DNA of 64,000 bases from Thermoplasmata archaeon (lineage in GTDB: Archaea; Thermoplasmatota; Thermoplasmata; Thermoplasmatales; GCA-001856825), in the NCBI GenBank assembly GCA_021797915.1, contig JAJZYT010000006.1, forward strand, positions 1-64,000, given 5' to 3'. Shown here piece after piece: positions 17,103-26,006 of this stretch. Within the stretch, counting starts at the first letter, position 1; the number at the start of each line of letters is the position of its first letter. Under the pieces are notes generated by a model, which did no database searches, was not told where the DNA came from, and was given only the letters and a program-made list of their open reading frames with translations. A program made the translations under genes and the position numbers.

Positions 17103-18194
17103 TTAACCCTTGTTCAGGAACACGGTGAGACTGTCTCCATCCTGTACCCTGTGCTGCAAACCCACGCGCTGATTGGGGAATCTCACGGATTTGCCAGTAA
17201 TGGTGGCGAATTTGAATTTTTCGACGAATTCTGTGTGAACGGCCTTGCAAACGTCTTCGACCGTGCTTCCCTCTCTCACCACCATCGGTTCCTCATCTGC
17301 AGGCGCATTCCAAGGTATGAGATGCACCCTGATCATCCTGACCTTCCCGGCTATCTTCTCCTTCAGTAGACCTATGTTCCTTTTCTTCGTAACGGAGGTT
17401 GGGATTGGGTTGAGGTTGAGGGATTCTAGGAACTCATACGCCTTCTGGAATTCTGGAGTGTCTGCCTTGTTCAGGATGAAAATCGCAGGGATGTACACCC
17501 TGTTCCCAAGCAGACCATCTATGAAAACATCCGGAGTCATGGATTGTCTCAGTATTATGTCTGCGTTTATTATCCCGAACTCCCTGCTAATGGATTCTAG
17601 AAGCTCAATATCGAATTCGGATTTTCCTACTTTGGTAATGTTCAGTCCTCCTTTGTCTTTGAGCAATATGGACATCTTCGGAGGCTTCTGGTTGATCCGG
17701 ATACCTTCTCTCTGCAGCTCCTTGATGATGTAAGACGGATCGTACTTGAAAGGATCAAGGACGACAACGATCAGATCCACATTCCTCAGGACTGAAATGA
17801 CCTCCTTCCCCCTTCCTCTGCCTTCGTGCGCACCTTCGATGACCCCCGGCAAGTCAAGTATCCTGAACTTCATGTCCCTGTATTCCATCACACCTGGAAC
17901 TATGGAGAGAGTGGTGAAATCGAAGGCTCCGACCCTGCTTTCTGCGTTTGTGATCGCGTTCAGAATGCTGCTCTTGCCTACCGAAGGCGGACCCAGCAGG
18001 CCGATGCTCGGATAGATTCCTTTCTTTATGAAAAAACCTGTTCCTGCTCCCTTCTTGGATCTTTCTTCTCTTACCTTTTCGAGCCTCGCTATCTTTGCCT
18101 TGATCCTCCCGATGTGGTGTTCCGTAGCTTTGTTGTACTGTGTCTTCTTTATCTCTGCTTCGAGTTCCTTGATCTCATCATCAATAGCGGGCAT
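17103..18194 (-). CDS. DRG-family GTPase with TGS domain
   Basis: A 363-residue OBG/DRG GTPase. A coiled-coil N-terminus (1-45) precedes G1 GPPSVGKSS near 67-75, the DLPG switch in LDLPGVIEGAHEGRGRGKEV, NKAD at G4 and a C-terminal TGS domain (about 290-363). Archaeal and eukaryotic DRG proteins associate with translating ribosomes. It is the last gene of the S19e operon and overlaps the methyltransferase gene by 14 bases, in keeping with a translation role. Confidence 0.92.
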   Translation of the reverse strand: MPAIDDEIKELEAEIKKTQYNKATEHHIGRIKAKIARLEKVREERSKKGAGTGFFIKKGIYPSIGLLGPPSVGKSSILNAITNAESRVGAFDFTTLSIVPGVMEYRDMKFRILDLPGVIEGAHEGRGRGKEVISVLRNVDLIVVVLDPFKYDPSYIIKELQREGIRINQKPPKMSILLKDKGGLNITKVGKSEFDIELLESISREFGIINADIILRQSMTPDVFIDGLLGNRVYIPAIFILNKADTPEFQKAYEFLESLNLNPIPTSVTKKRNIGLLKEKIAGKVRMIRVHLIPWNAPADEEPMVVREGSTVEDVCKAVHTEFVEKFKFATITGKSVRFPNQRVGLQHRVQDGDSLTVFLNKG

Positions 18195-18714
18195 TTACGG
18201 TGACCTTCACCAAGCTCAGGACTTCGAAATCGTAGTCCAATTCGTTCACAATCCGGAAGGAGAGTCCTTCGAACTGTCCCTTTTCTGTGTGAGATAATGA
18301 GGACTCAATATAAAAAGCGTGGTTGGAATATTCACTGAATTTTTTCAGGAATTCCAAGGTCAATTCATTTCCTTTGGTGCCACCCGTCCAGGTTGGGTCG
18401 TCAGGAACTTCTGAGGGAAGATAAGGAGGATTGAAAACGCACCAGTCGAATTTTCCCCTTATTCCATCGAACATATTTGTCCTGACAACATTCACCGAGA
18501 GACCGCTCTGAATTGCGTTATTTCTCGCACACCTTGTTGCCTTGTCAGATATATCCACAAGGGTGACAACTGATCCACTCTTGGCATAGCTCAGCCCTAT
18601 GATACCCGTCCCACAACCAATTTCCAATATCCTGCCCTTTATTTCTTCAATGCCCAATAGGAGATAGGAATCGTCCTCCGGTTCGTAAACCCCAGCGCAC
18701 TTCTCTATTCTCAT
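18181..18714 (-). CDS. HemK/Mtq2-like release-factor glutamine methyltransferase
   Basis: A 177-residue SAM methyltransferase: motif I LEIGCGTGIIG, acidic loop LVDISD, and catalytic NPPYLP, as in Mtq2/HemK enzymes that methylate the GGQ glutamine of release factor aRF1. Lacks the N-terminal helical domain of bacterial PrmC, as is usual for archaea. It overlaps aIF6 by 4 bases and DRG by 14, so it is tightly coupled within the operon. Confidence 0.88.
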   Translation of the reverse strand: MRIEKCAGVYEPEDDSYLLLGIEEIKGRILEIGCGTGIIGLSYAKSGSVVTLVDISDKATRCARNNAIQSGLSVNVVRTNMFDGIRGKFDWCVFNPPYLPSEVPDDPTWTGGTKGNELTLEFLKKFSEYSNHAFYIESSLSHTEKGQFEGLSFRIVNELDYDFEVLSLVKVTVNARY

Positions 18715-19367
18715 AGGTTTAGTGCTTCTTCAATGTTAGAAATCTCAACTGTAGTGCTGTCTTCCCCTATCAGTGCACCTTTGCTGTTTGAAACGACGGA
18801 AGCCCCGATGTACAGACTGCCGAAGTTAGCGGTTCCTACCCTTCCCTTCACACCGAATAACTTCCCGAGTTCATCAATCTCATCATCTGTCATATTAGGA
18901 GGTATGACTAGTCCTGATGATGTGATCAGTCCGCTGGACCCAACAGTCCTGACTTCCCTGAATTTCCCCTTAACAACTTCCACCCCTAGAACCTCTCCAA
19001 TTGTCCTGACAGACTCATCGCTGAACTCTTCGTGTATGAGTGCGGCCTTGTTGTTAGCAAGAATGTTGTTCCCAACAGCATTCAGGTTGTCTTTCAGGAC
19101 TGCATAGTTGACGTCCTTAGGGATGTTCTTGAGCTCCTCTTCTGATACTATATTGCTGAAAATCATTCCGTTAGAGTTCATGACGGTCATCGAACCGAGA
19201 AGATTCGAGCCACCGATGGTCATCTCAATAGGTTCTGTTTTGAGATAGTGTGAAGTCATGCTCTTGAAATCTCTATCGGAGTTCCTTGGCACCAGCGTAT
19301 AGTCTTCCCAGGTCCTGAGATAGACCCCCAAAAAAGGAGAGTTGAATATCCTTGTAACTTGAATCAT
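18711..19367 (-). CDS. eif6: translation initiation factor aIF6
   Basis: A 218-residue aIF6, which binds the large ribosomal subunit and blocks joining until it is removed. The pentein repeats are visible (NSPFLGVYLRTWEDYTLVP at the start, SSGLITSSGLVIPPN, GTANFGSLYIGASVVSN). It overlaps L31e by 4 bases, a common archaeal gene pair. Confidence 0.95.
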   Translation of the reverse strand: MIQVTRIFNSPFLGVYLRTWEDYTLVPRNSDRDFKSMTSHYLKTEPIEMTIGGSNLLGSMTVMNSNGMIFSNIVSEEELKNIPKDVNYAVLKDNLNAVGNNILANNKAALIHEEFSDESVRTIGEVLGVEVVKGKFREVRTVGSSGLITSSGLVIPPNMTDDEIDELGKLFGVKGRVGTANFGSLYIGASVVSNSKGALIGEDSTTVEISNIEEALNL

Positions 19368-19633
19368 GCCTGATCTGGAAGAAGTACCTCAGCTGAATTG
19401 TCCTCTTCCAGTTTCAATATCTTCACTCTCAGTTTCCTTGGAGGTTTTTCGATTCCCCTCTTCCAGATGAACTTGTTGACCGAATCGTCAATCCAAACAT
19501 TATCTGAAGGAACCTTCATAAAGCGTGCCACTTTTGTTCTTAGCAGCGATACCGCCGCAGAACTCCTTCTCTTTCTTGAAACGTAAACTACTTCCCTCAG
19601 TGATATTGTCATCTCAACTTCTTTCTCTGCCAT
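19364..19633 (-). CDS. rpl31e: ribosomal protein L31e
   Basis: An 89-residue large-subunit protein near the peptide exit tunnel. The family pattern ISLREVVYVSRKRRSSAAV, then IDDSVNKFIWKRGIEKPPRKLRV, is clear. It starts 5 bases after the L39e stop and overlaps aIF6 by 4. Confidence 0.95.
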   Translation of the reverse strand: MAEKEVEMTISLREVVYVSRKRRSSAAVSLLRTKVARFMKVPSDNVWIDDSVNKFIWKRGIEKPPRKLRVKILKLEEDNSAEVLLPDQA

Positions 19634-19638
19634 TCATC

Positions 19639-19794
19639 TCACTCCTTCAGCTTGTTCCTTCTCCACGTTCTCCTCTTCGGATTGGTGGTAACTCTCCTGT
19701 TTGTCTTCATCATAACCCAGGCAGGAACCCTGGAATTCTCGTTCACTTTTGCCATCAGTCTCTTCTTCGTCGCAACATGCTTGTTTCTAGCCAA
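19639..19794 (-). CDS. rpl39e: ribosomal protein L39e
   Basis: A 51-residue, very basic protein ([16 protein letters not shown], then [14 protein letters not shown] and [14 protein letters not shown]), the full length of L39e, which lines the exit tunnel. The start codon is TTG at 19792-19794, preceded by GGAGATG nine bases upstream. It is too short for usual cut-offs. Lies between the PDCD5-like gene and L31e, its usual archaeal place. Confidence 0.95.
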   Translation of the reverse strand: MARNKHVATKKRLMAKVNENSRVPAWVMMKTNRRVTTNPKRRTWRRNKLKE

Positions 19795-19800
19795 ATTTAT

Positions 19801-20151
19801 TCATCTCCTCTCTATTTTTGTCTCTCTCTTTTCTGATAATCTTGCCAGGAGGGATTTCACCTCTGCGTCTGTGACCAGCCTGTTCAGACGACCCGACTGG
19901 GCAAGCATTATTATTTGATTTTCCACGTTTTCGACCAGTTCTGGTTTCACGAGCCTGACGTTGGTCAGTCTCTCGTAAGCCTCTGGAGTCACGAATCTCT
20001 TTATGGCTTCCTGTCTCTCTTTCTCAGCCGCCCTTCGTTGGGTTGCTTCTCTTTCCTGAGCATCCTGGCTAGCGGCTGCCTGGTTCTGGAGATCCATCAT
20101 CCTTCTTCTCTTGATTTCTTCTATTTCCCTATCATCGGTCAATTCTTTCAA
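19801..20151 (-). CDS. PDCD5-family DNA-binding protein
   Basis: A 116-residue helical protein with charged N-terminal helix (KRRRMMDLQNQ) and the PDCD5/TFAR19 core RRAAEKERQEAIKRFVTPEA, RLTNVRLVKPELVENVENQI. Archaeal members bind nucleic acid in vitro and are encoded next to S19e. It starts 3 bases after the S19e stop and ends 6 before the L39e start. Confidence 0.92.
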   Translation of the reverse strand: MKELTDDREIEEIKRRRMMDLQNQAAASQDAQEREATQRRAAEKERQEAIKRFVTPEAYERLTNVRLVKPELVENVENQIIMLAQSGRLNRLVTDAEVKSLLARLSEKRETKIERR

Positions 20152-20154
20152 CCC

Positions 20155-20601
20155 TCAGATGTATTTCTCAATTGCAGGAACCTTTTCCTTCAATGCCGCT
20201 GAAGCGTTCTTTGCTGCAGAATTGAGCAGTTTAGTTCCCGAGGAAGAAACGGATCTCCCTTTCTTGCTTTTCAGCACATACCCTAGTTTTTCAAGGTCCT
20301 GCAGTGCAGACCTCAATACCTTTCTTGATCCCTTTCCGGCGTGGTGTGCCTTGGATCCTCTGTCCACCTTTCCTCCGTATTGAGAGGCGAGCTTCTCTAT
20401 CCCTATGGGTGAGTTCGTCGCAACCTTTCTGAGAACGGATGCGACTCTGATATAGTACCAGTCAGCTTCGTTCGGTCCCCGCTCCTTGTGCTGGCCGGTC
20501 TTCACTTCTTTTGCCCACTTTGGCTCTTGAATTTCCTCTGATAGCTTGTTAGAAATCTCCCTTATCAACATCTCTGGTGGTATATCCTTGAAATTGACCA
20601 T
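20155..20601 (-). CDS. rps19e: ribosomal protein S19e
   Basis: A 148-residue small-subunit protein with winged-helix fold. The family block EPKWAKEVKTGQHKERGPN, then WYYIRVASVLRKV and GSRKVLRSALQDLEKLGYV, is complete. First gene of a seven-gene minus-strand operon (S19e, PDCD5-like, L39e, L31e, aIF6, Mtq2-like, DRG). Confidence 0.96.
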   Translation of the reverse strand: MVNFKDIPPEMLIREISNKLSEEIQEPKWAKEVKTGQHKERGPNEADWYYIRVASVLRKVATNSPIGIEKLASQYGGKVDRGSKAHHAGKGSRKVLRSALQDLEKLGYVLKSKKGRSVSSSGTKLLNSAAKNASAALKEKVPAIEKYI

Positions 20602-20631
20602 TGCTACATCCTTCCTTAACCGTATAAAGAA

Positions 20632-20645
20632 GATATATTTAAAAT
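20632..20645 (-). promoter_or_regulatory. TATA-like box of the S19e operon
   Basis: On the minus strand ATTTTAAATATATC lies about 31-44 bases before the S19e ATG, a good archaeal TATA box; the transcript would start near 20612. A GGAAGGATG-like purine stretch lies between it and the start codon. Confidence 0.6.
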
Positions 20646-20655
20646 TCCTCGCAAA

Positions 20656-22578
20656 TTATCTCAATCTCACGGTCTCTAAATTATAGGGAGCATAGCTTTC
20701 CACTCCGAATTTCAGAGAAAGTGCTCGCGAGAACTCCGTGGCCTTGCTTGCGTCGCCATGGTTTACTAGAATCCTCTTCGGTTTGAACTCAAGGGCTTCT
20801 ATGTACTTCATGAGCTGCCTCCTGTCAGAATGGCCCGAGAATCCATCCACGGTGTCTACCCTCATTGAAACCTTGACCTCCTGGACTCCGTTGTTCCTGC
20901 GCACATTGAGTTGCTTTGTCCCCGACAGTATCCTTCTTCCGAGTGTACCCTCCGCCTGATAGCCTACAAACAGCAGGAAGTTCCTCTCATCGTCTGCCCA
21001 GTTAGAGAAGTATTCAATGACCGGTCCACCGTTCATCATACCGGAAGTGGCTAGCACCACCAGTGGGCCAACGTCACTAACGATGTTTTCCCTCGTTTCA
21101 GGCGCATCGACCCTTGTGAAAATATCGGAGAGGAATGGGTTCTCCTTCTTGCGGGTTATCATGTCCCTCAGATTGGAGTTGAGGAATTCAGGGTAGGCTG
21201 TATGGATGCTGGTCGCCTCATAGATCATTCCGTCCAGATATACGGGCACCTTCGGAATCTCCCCCAGTCTATATTTCTCCTCAATTACGAGCATTACCTC
21301 CTGGCTCCTTCCGACTGCAAAAACAGGTATCAGCACCTTCCCCTTTGTCTCGGTCACCAGCCTTATGATCTGAGCAAGTCTCTCCCCTGCCTCCTGTCTG
21401 CTGGGCTGAAAATCGCTCCGGCCACCGTAGGTGCTCTCCGTGACAAACGTTTCCACCCTAGGAAGCCTGCTGTCTGCAGCGTTGAACAGCCAGGAATTCA
21501 TGTATTTTATGTCGCCAGACATCAACAGGTTGTGGAAGCCTTCCCCTATATGGAAATGTACAACTGAGGATCCCAGGATGTGTCCAGCATTTCTGAGTGT
21601 CACCCGGACGTCCGGAGATATGTCCGTTGTCTCGTTGTAGTTGAGAGTGACTGTGTGCCTTATCAAGTTCCTGACATCTTCCATTTTGTAGGGTATCTTC
21701 CTGTTCTCTGACATTCCGAGTTTAACGTAATCCATAAGCAACAGGAGCAGCAAGTCCCTCGTCGGTGCCGTCATATAAACGGGACCGTCATACCCTATGT
21801 TGAACAGATAGGGGAGGAATCCGCTGTGGTCCAAGTGAGAGTGAGTCAACACCACTCCGTCGACTGAGTTGAGTGGCCACAGCTCCGGTGCTCCGAGATA
21901 AGGTGCGCCACTTGCCGGGTCGTCAGTGTCAACGGCGCCCGGGTCGAGCCCGCAGTCTATCATTATCTTTGAATTCTTCGTCATCAGAAGCGACGAAGCC
22001 CTTCCAACTTCACGCCATGCGCCGAGGCAAGTGAGACGGGCGAAATTCTCTCCGGGGAGAGGATCTCTGCTTATCCTCTTTGCCAAGTTCTTCAGGAATT
22101 TCCTCCGCTCATCGGACTCAGCCTTCAGGAACTCTCTGACCATCTTTATGGTCGCACTCTTGATGGGCGGTGTCCTCATTATTCTAGGCGCCCATTTCAC
22201 ATCCTTTCTGATAGTCGCTATGATCTGGGAGTTGTATAACTGAATTCTCTCCGGATCGTCGACCTCGATGATGACCTCTCCGGAATCGTGCTCAAAGAAT
22301 ATGTCCGAAATTGAGACATCTTCCGGAAGGATCTTTCTTATCATCTCCTCTGCTTCCTTCTCATCAACCAGGGAGGAGCTGTCTGGTCTGATTATTATCC
22401 TCTTTCTAATGGATTGAGCAAGTTTCTTTATCTTCTCTGGGTCTTCCAGGAATCTGTAGCTCTCCTTAGAATAGAGAACCACGTTTGCTCCCTCCATATC
22501 CAGGCTAGTGTACCCTAGTCCTGGAAAAATCGTTTCCAAGTTTTCCCTTGCGTTAGCTATGATTTCTTCATATTTCAT
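20656..22578 (-). CDS. fttA: beta-CASP ribonuclease aCPSF1 (transcription termination factor FttA)
   Basis: A 640-residue KH-KH-metallo-beta-lactamase-beta-CASP nuclease that cleaves nascent RNA and ends transcription in archaea. Two KH-like domains fill about the first 140 residues. The MBL motif LTHSHLDHSGFLPYL and later NAGHILGSSVVHFHIG, SGDIKY and FSGHSDRRQL carry the zinc ligands; the C-terminal LVNHGD is present. The ATG at 22578 begins the family-like MKYEEIIANARENLE; an in-frame TTG 24 bases earlier is less likely. Follows psmB by 42 bases that are rich in T on the coding strand. Confidence 0.95.
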   Translation of the reverse strand: MKYEEIIANARENLETIFPGLGYTSLDMEGANVVLYSKESYRFLEDPEKIKKLAQSIRKRIIIRPDSSSLVDEKEAEEMIRKILPEDVSISDIFFEHDSGEVIIEVDDPERIQLYNSQIIATIRKDVKWAPRIMRTPPIKSATIKMVREFLKAESDERRKFLKNLAKRISRDPLPGENFARLTCLGAWREVGRASSLLMTKNSKIMIDCGLDPGAVDTDDPASGAPYLGAPELWPLNSVDGVVLTHSHLDHSGFLPYLFNIGYDGPVYMTAPTRDLLLLLLMDYVKLGMSENRKIPYKMEDVRNLIRHTVTLNYNETTDISPDVRVTLRNAGHILGSSVVHFHIGEGFHNLLMSGDIKYMNSWLFNAADSRLPRVETFVTESTYGGRSDFQPSRQEAGERLAQIIRLVTETKGKVLIPVFAVGRSQEVMLVIEEKYRLGEIPKVPVYLDGMIYEATSIHTAYPEFLNSNLRDMITRKKENPFLSDIFTRVDAPETRENIVSDVGPLVVLATSGMMNGGPVIEYFSNWADDERNFLLFVGYQAEGTLGRRILSGTKQLNVRRNNGVQEVKVSMRVDTVDGFSGHSDRRQLMKYIEALEFKPKRILVNHGDASKATEFSRALSLKFGVESYAPYNLETVRLR

Positions 22579-22620
22579 TAAAAATTCCTTCTTTAAAAAC
22601 AAAAATAATAAAAATTGTGA
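22579..22620 (-). promoter_or_regulatory. T-rich tract between psmB and fttA
   Basis: On the minus strand this spacer reads as three runs of five T within about 25 bases (ATTTTTATTATTTTTGTTTTT). U-rich tracts at the 3' end of archaeal transcripts are where aCPSF1/FttA acts. It may be the psmB terminator, a TATA-like promoter for fttA, or both. Confidence 0.45.
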
Positions 22621-23253
22621 CTATTTAAGTTTCTTTATTCTTTTCTGAACCTCCTCTTCTGAAAGTTCCTTGTATCCCTCGTCTGGGGTGATCGTGACTA
22701 TGTCCATTCCATTTCCCGTAGCTGCGTCCCTCTGGAGCGAAGTTGAGACCGCCCTTATGGCAAGGTCTATTCCTTCGTCCCTGCTCATGTTGTCTCTGTA
22801 ACCGTCCTCAAGGACGCCGTACACAAATGGCGATCCGGATCCTGTGCTCACAAACTTGTCCTCTACCGAGCCTCCAGCTTCGTCTATCGAAAAGACGTGC
22901 GGGGCGGTATCGTAGCCTGCAAGTATTATCTGAACGTAAAAGGGTGCAAACTTGGTCTGGTTCAGCATGTTCGCCAGTAGGGTAGATAACCCTGAGACAG
23001 ATATTCTCGTTCCTTTCTTGTATTTGTACAGCTCAGCTTCTGCCTTTAGGTATCTGACGAGAGTTTGCAGGTCTCCGACAAGTCCTGCAGTGGTCATTCC
23101 GATGAAATCGTCAATCTTGTAAACCTTCTTCCCAACCTTGTGAGCAACCATGTAACCTGCTGTGACTCTGTGGTCTGCGGCGATTACTAATCCACCTTTT
23201 ACAACCATCGCCAACGTTGTAGTTCCTGTTTTAAGTTCTTCCACGTATAACAC
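22621..23253 (-). CDS. psmB: proteasome beta subunit
   Basis: A 210-residue 20S proteasome beta subunit. After a short propeptide ending in LKTG, the catalytic threonine begins TTTLAMVV (Thr11 in this numbering); GKKVYKID, GLVGDLQTLVRYLKAE and STGSGSPFVYGVLED are typical. The frame is open to a TTG at 23280, but the TATA box at 23286-23295 is too near for that codon to be in the mRNA, so GTG at 23253 is chosen. This gives a propeptide of ten residues, close to that of Thermoplasma. Confidence 0.93.
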   Translation of the reverse strand: MLYVEELKTGTTTLAMVVKGGLVIAADHRVTAGYMVAHKVGKKVYKIDDFIGMTTAGLVGDLQTLVRYLKAEAELYKYKKGTRISVSGLSTLLANMLNQTKFAPFYVQIILAGYDTAPHVFSIDEAGGSVEDKFVSTGSGSPFVYGVLEDGYRDNMSRDEGIDLAIRAVSTSLQRDAATGNGMDIVTITPDEGYKELSEEEVQKRIKKLK

Positions 23254-23285
23254 CTTCTCAAAACTTACTGGACTATCCAATAAGA

Positions 23286-23296
23286 ATATATAATTA
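23286..23296 (-). promoter_or_regulatory. TATA-like box of psmB
   Basis: Minus-strand TAATTATATAT lies about 35-40 bases before the GTG at 23253, predicting transcription start near 23265 and a leader of about a dozen bases. This box helps decide the psmB start. Confidence 0.6.
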
Positions 23297-23423
23297 CTTC
23301 GTTACAAAGTGAAATGATCAAAAGACATGAATTGATGGTATTGCACAAAGAAGCACGGTTCGAGACCCGGTCAGGGATACCTGATTCTCGTCTGTTTTGA
23401 GTCAGAATTTAGTTAACGATAAC

Positions 23424-23501
23424 ATTATATTTCACCCTTTATTAATCCACTCGTGAGGGTTTCAAATAATTACTTTCACAGTAAAATAGAGGTGATAAAC
23501 G
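23424..23501 (+). promoter_or_regulatory. dnaG promoter and strong ribosome binding site
   Basis: ACATTATATTTC near 23422-23433 is a TATA-like box. AGAGGTGAT at 23488-23496 is a near-perfect complement of the archaeal 16S 3' end and lies five bases before the dnaG ATG. So dnaG has a real leader with Shine-Dalgarno, unlike the leaderless genes around it. Confidence 0.6.
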
Positions 23502-24758
23502 ATGAATATAGACCCAAATATCACCAAGTATCTCATGAAGGTAAAGATAGTCACCGACGGGATAGTAGAAAAACCCGATGTGGTGGGAGCTATTTTTGGC
23601 CAGACGGAGGGCTTGCTGGGTGATGAACTAGACTTAAGAGACTTGCAAAAATCAGGAAAAATAGGAAGAATAGAAGTAGATATCGAATCAAAGAACGGTA
23701 AATCTGAGGGAACTGTTTACATTCCATCTGGGGTTGACCAGGTTGAGACGAGCATTGTAGCTGCTAGCCTGGAGACGATAGACAGGATCGGACCTTGCAA
23801 AGCGAAGGTAGAGGTTCTTAGTGTAGAGGATGTCAGGGTAGCCAAGAGAGAGAAGGTCGTCGAGAGGGCAAAGGAGATCCTTGAGAAGATGCTTGTGAAC
23901 AACAAGAATCTAGGAGAAGACCTGGTCCAGACCGTAAGGAGTAAGGTGGAGAATGCTGAAATTGCGGCATATGGCCCCGACAAGCTCCCGGGAGGACCCA
24001 ACTTGAACGCAAGCGAATCCATTGTTGTGGTTGAGGGAAGGAACGACGTACTGAATCTTCTGAAATTCGGCATCAAGAACACGATTGCCGTTGAAGGGAC
24101 AAACATATCAAAGACTATATCTGATCTCACGAGAAAGAAGACTTCCACGGCATTCCTAGATGGAGACAGAGGGGGAGACCTGATTCTGAAGGAACTACTT
24201 CAGGTCGCTGACCTTGACTTTGTTGCCAGAGCGCCTAGCGGATTCGAGGTGGAAGAGCTAACATACAAACAAGTGGTGAAGGCTCTCAGGGACAAATCGC
24301 CCCTTGACCAGTACCTTGCATCCCACGGAATGCAGGAAGAACTCAAGATACTCAACACTAAGACCGAGTCTGCTCCAAAAAAGAGGGAAGAGGAGGTCAT
24401 ACAAGTCGTTGCTACAGCAGAACCCCGACCAAATGGTTCTGCAGACAACGGACAGAAAGCTACGGGTGCAAAAGCATACATGAAAATTCTTGACGAAGCG
24501 TCTCAGGGAAAGGAAGTCAGGTTCTATGATGACGGGTGGGAACTGATAGGCAAGCTACCGCTCAACGAGGTCATAGAGAAATTCGCTTCAATCGACAAGA
24601 AATACACCAAGATTGTTACCGGGGGAATTGTTTCCCAGAGACTGCTGGATACAGCCTACACGAACGGGATCAGAGAGATCTACGGAATCAAACTTGGACA
24701 CATTGCGAAGAGGCCAGCAGACATAAAGGTCGTAACCAAGGAATTCGGAAGGAATTAA
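23502..24758 (+). CDS. dnaG: archaeal DnaG-like primase / exosome-associated Toprim protein
   Basis: A 418-residue archaeal DnaG. The N-terminal domain (KVKIVTDGIVEKPDVVGAIF) is followed by the Toprim fold with the acidic glutamate in VVEGRNDVLNLL (near residue 172) and the DGDRGGD motif (near 220). Archaeal DnaG binds the RNA exosome through its C-terminal part, and primer synthesis has been reported too. A low-complexity linker (KTESAPKKREEEV ... NGSADNGQKATG) joins the domains. It is preceded by a strong Shine-Dalgarno sequence. Confidence 0.94.
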   Translation: MNIDPNITKYLMKVKIVTDGIVEKPDVVGAIFGQTEGLLGDELDLRDLQKSGKIGRIEVDIESKNGKSEGTVYIPSGVDQVETSIVAASLETIDRIGPCKAKVEVLSVEDVRVAKREKVVERAKEILEKMLVNNKNLGEDLVQTVRSKVENAEIAAYGPDKLPGGPNLNASESIVVVEGRNDVLNLLKFGIKNTIAVEGTNISKTISDLTRKKTSTAFLDGDRGGDLILKELLQVADLDFVARAPSGFEVEELTYKQVVKALRDKSPLDQYLASHGMQEELKILNTKTESAPKKREEEVIQVVATAEPRPNGSADNGQKATGAKAYMKILDEASQGKEVRFYDDGWELIGKLPLNEVIEKFASIDKKYTKIVTGGIVSQRLLDTAYTNGIREIYGIKLGHIAKRPADIKVVTKEFGRN

Positions 24759-24944
24759 TTTAGATACAGCCTGAATAAATAGCATCAGCTTGATCTTTGA
24801 TAAGGTCAACTGATGATTCTCCTATTTTTCACCCAACGATCAAATAAAAGTCTGTATTTTCAGATGACATTCATATAGATTTCTATGAGACAAGAAATTT
24901 TCTAGACAATTAAATGTGTGTCAGAAACGACAATGCGGCTCAAA

Positions 24945-25241
24945 TTACATATTTAGCATCTTTCTTGCTTCATCAGAGATCATATCCAGATTCCACTGTG
25001 GTTCCCATACGAGCTCTATATCACACTGCTTCACACCAGGGAGTTCCTCCACTCTCCTCTGTGCCTCAACAAGAATCCAGTCAGTGACAGGACAGCTTGG
25101 TGCAGTCATAGTCATTCTGATGCTGACTTTGTCGTTATCGATGTCTAGATTGTAGATAAGACCCAGATTCACTATATCCACCCCTATCTCTGGATCACTG
25201 ACAGTCTTCAATGCCTCGAATACCTCATCTTTTGATACCAT
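24945..25241 (-). CDS. MIP18-family (DUF59) iron-sulfur assembly protein
   Basis: A 98-residue protein with the MIP18/PaaD pattern: VSDPEIGVDIVNLGLIYNLD, then MTMTAPSCPVTDWILVEA with the conserved cysteine, and VELVWEPQW-like IELVWEPQWNLDMIS. Such proteins help insert iron-sulfur clusters. It stands alone, with no suf genes beside it; 186 bases separate it from dnaG. Confidence 0.9.
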   Translation of the reverse strand: MVSKDEVFEALKTVSDPEIGVDIVNLGLIYNLDIDNDKVSIRMTMTAPSCPVTDWILVEAQRRVEELPGVKQCDIELVWEPQWNLDMISDEARKMLNM

Positions 25242-25492
25242 TTCATTAAAATTGAACTAATGTATTCATATTTTTTGTCTTTTTAATCTGCGCCTTACAA
25301 CATATTTGCACAGGACTCTCTATCAAAAATTAGACTTGGCAGCTTCAAAGGGGCAATCCAAATTCGAAGTTCCCTGGATTGTGATTCGATTTCTATCTAA
25401 ATGCAGTCTGCAAAAACCGATTCAATAACGGCCTCGGCAAAGATACACTTCAGGCCCATCCAGAGGAAGCTTTGGAGCGTGTGAACACATTA

Positions 25493-25500
25493 TTTATATA
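25493..25500 (+). promoter_or_regulatory. TATA box of purE
   Basis: TTTATATA lies 30 bases before the purE ATG, predicting a leaderless or nearly leaderless transcript. There is no Shine-Dalgarno in front of the ATG. Confidence 0.65.
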
Positions 25501-25529
25501 TTCTTATCTCACATTACTCTACGAGCGTA

Positions 25530-26006
25530 ATGAGAAAAGTCTCAGTTGTTATGGGTAGCACAAGCGATCTGGAAACTATGAAAGACGCAATAGTCACGCT
25601 AAAGGATTTCGGAATTGCAGTGGATTACGGAGTGTACTCAGCTCACAGATCCCCCGAAAGACTGGTAGATTATTGTTCTAACTTGAAGAAATCCGGGGTT
25701 GAGGTTGTCATAGCTGGTGCGGGAGGTGCCGCAGCGCTTCCGGGAATGATTGCTGCGCTTACCGAGCTACCTGTGATAGGAGTACCAATCATGGGCAAGA
25801 CACTGAATGGGTTGGATTCGCTCTTGAGCATTGTGCAGATGCCTCCGGGAGTACCCGTGGCAACTGTTGGCATAAACTCATCCAAGAATGCGGCTCTACT
25901 TGCAATCAGGATGATTGCCCTCTACGACGGAGAAATCAAGGGAAAGCTTGAAGAATACATAAAGAAGCAGAAGAAGGATGCGGCAGAGAAGCAGTTGGTT
26001 CTCTGA
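25530..26006 (+). CDS. purE: N5-carboxyaminoimidazole ribonucleotide mutase PurE
   Basis: A 158-residue PurE that moves the carboxyl group in purine synthesis. MGSTSDLETM, the SAHRSPERL histidine block, GAGGAAALPGMIAALT and PIMGKTLNGLDSLLSIVQMPPGVPVATVGI (shown by parts) are typical. No other pur gene is near. Its stop codon abuts the stop codon of the convergent lhr gene (26007-26009) with no spacer. Confidence 0.95.
   Translation: MRKVSVVMGSTSDLETMKDAIVTLKDFGIAVDYGVYSAHRSPERLVDYCSNLKKSGVEVVIAGAGGAAALPGMIAALTELPVIGVPIMGKTLNGLDSLLSIVQMPPGVPVATVGINSSKNAALLAIRMIALYDGEIKGKLEEYIKKQKKDAAEKQLVL

Noticed and set aside
23330-23400. A tRNA-like T-loop (GGTTCGAGACC) upstream of dnaG
   Set aside because: The flanking bases do not form a T stem (two mismatches of five), and no acceptor, D-arm or anticodon arm can be fitted.
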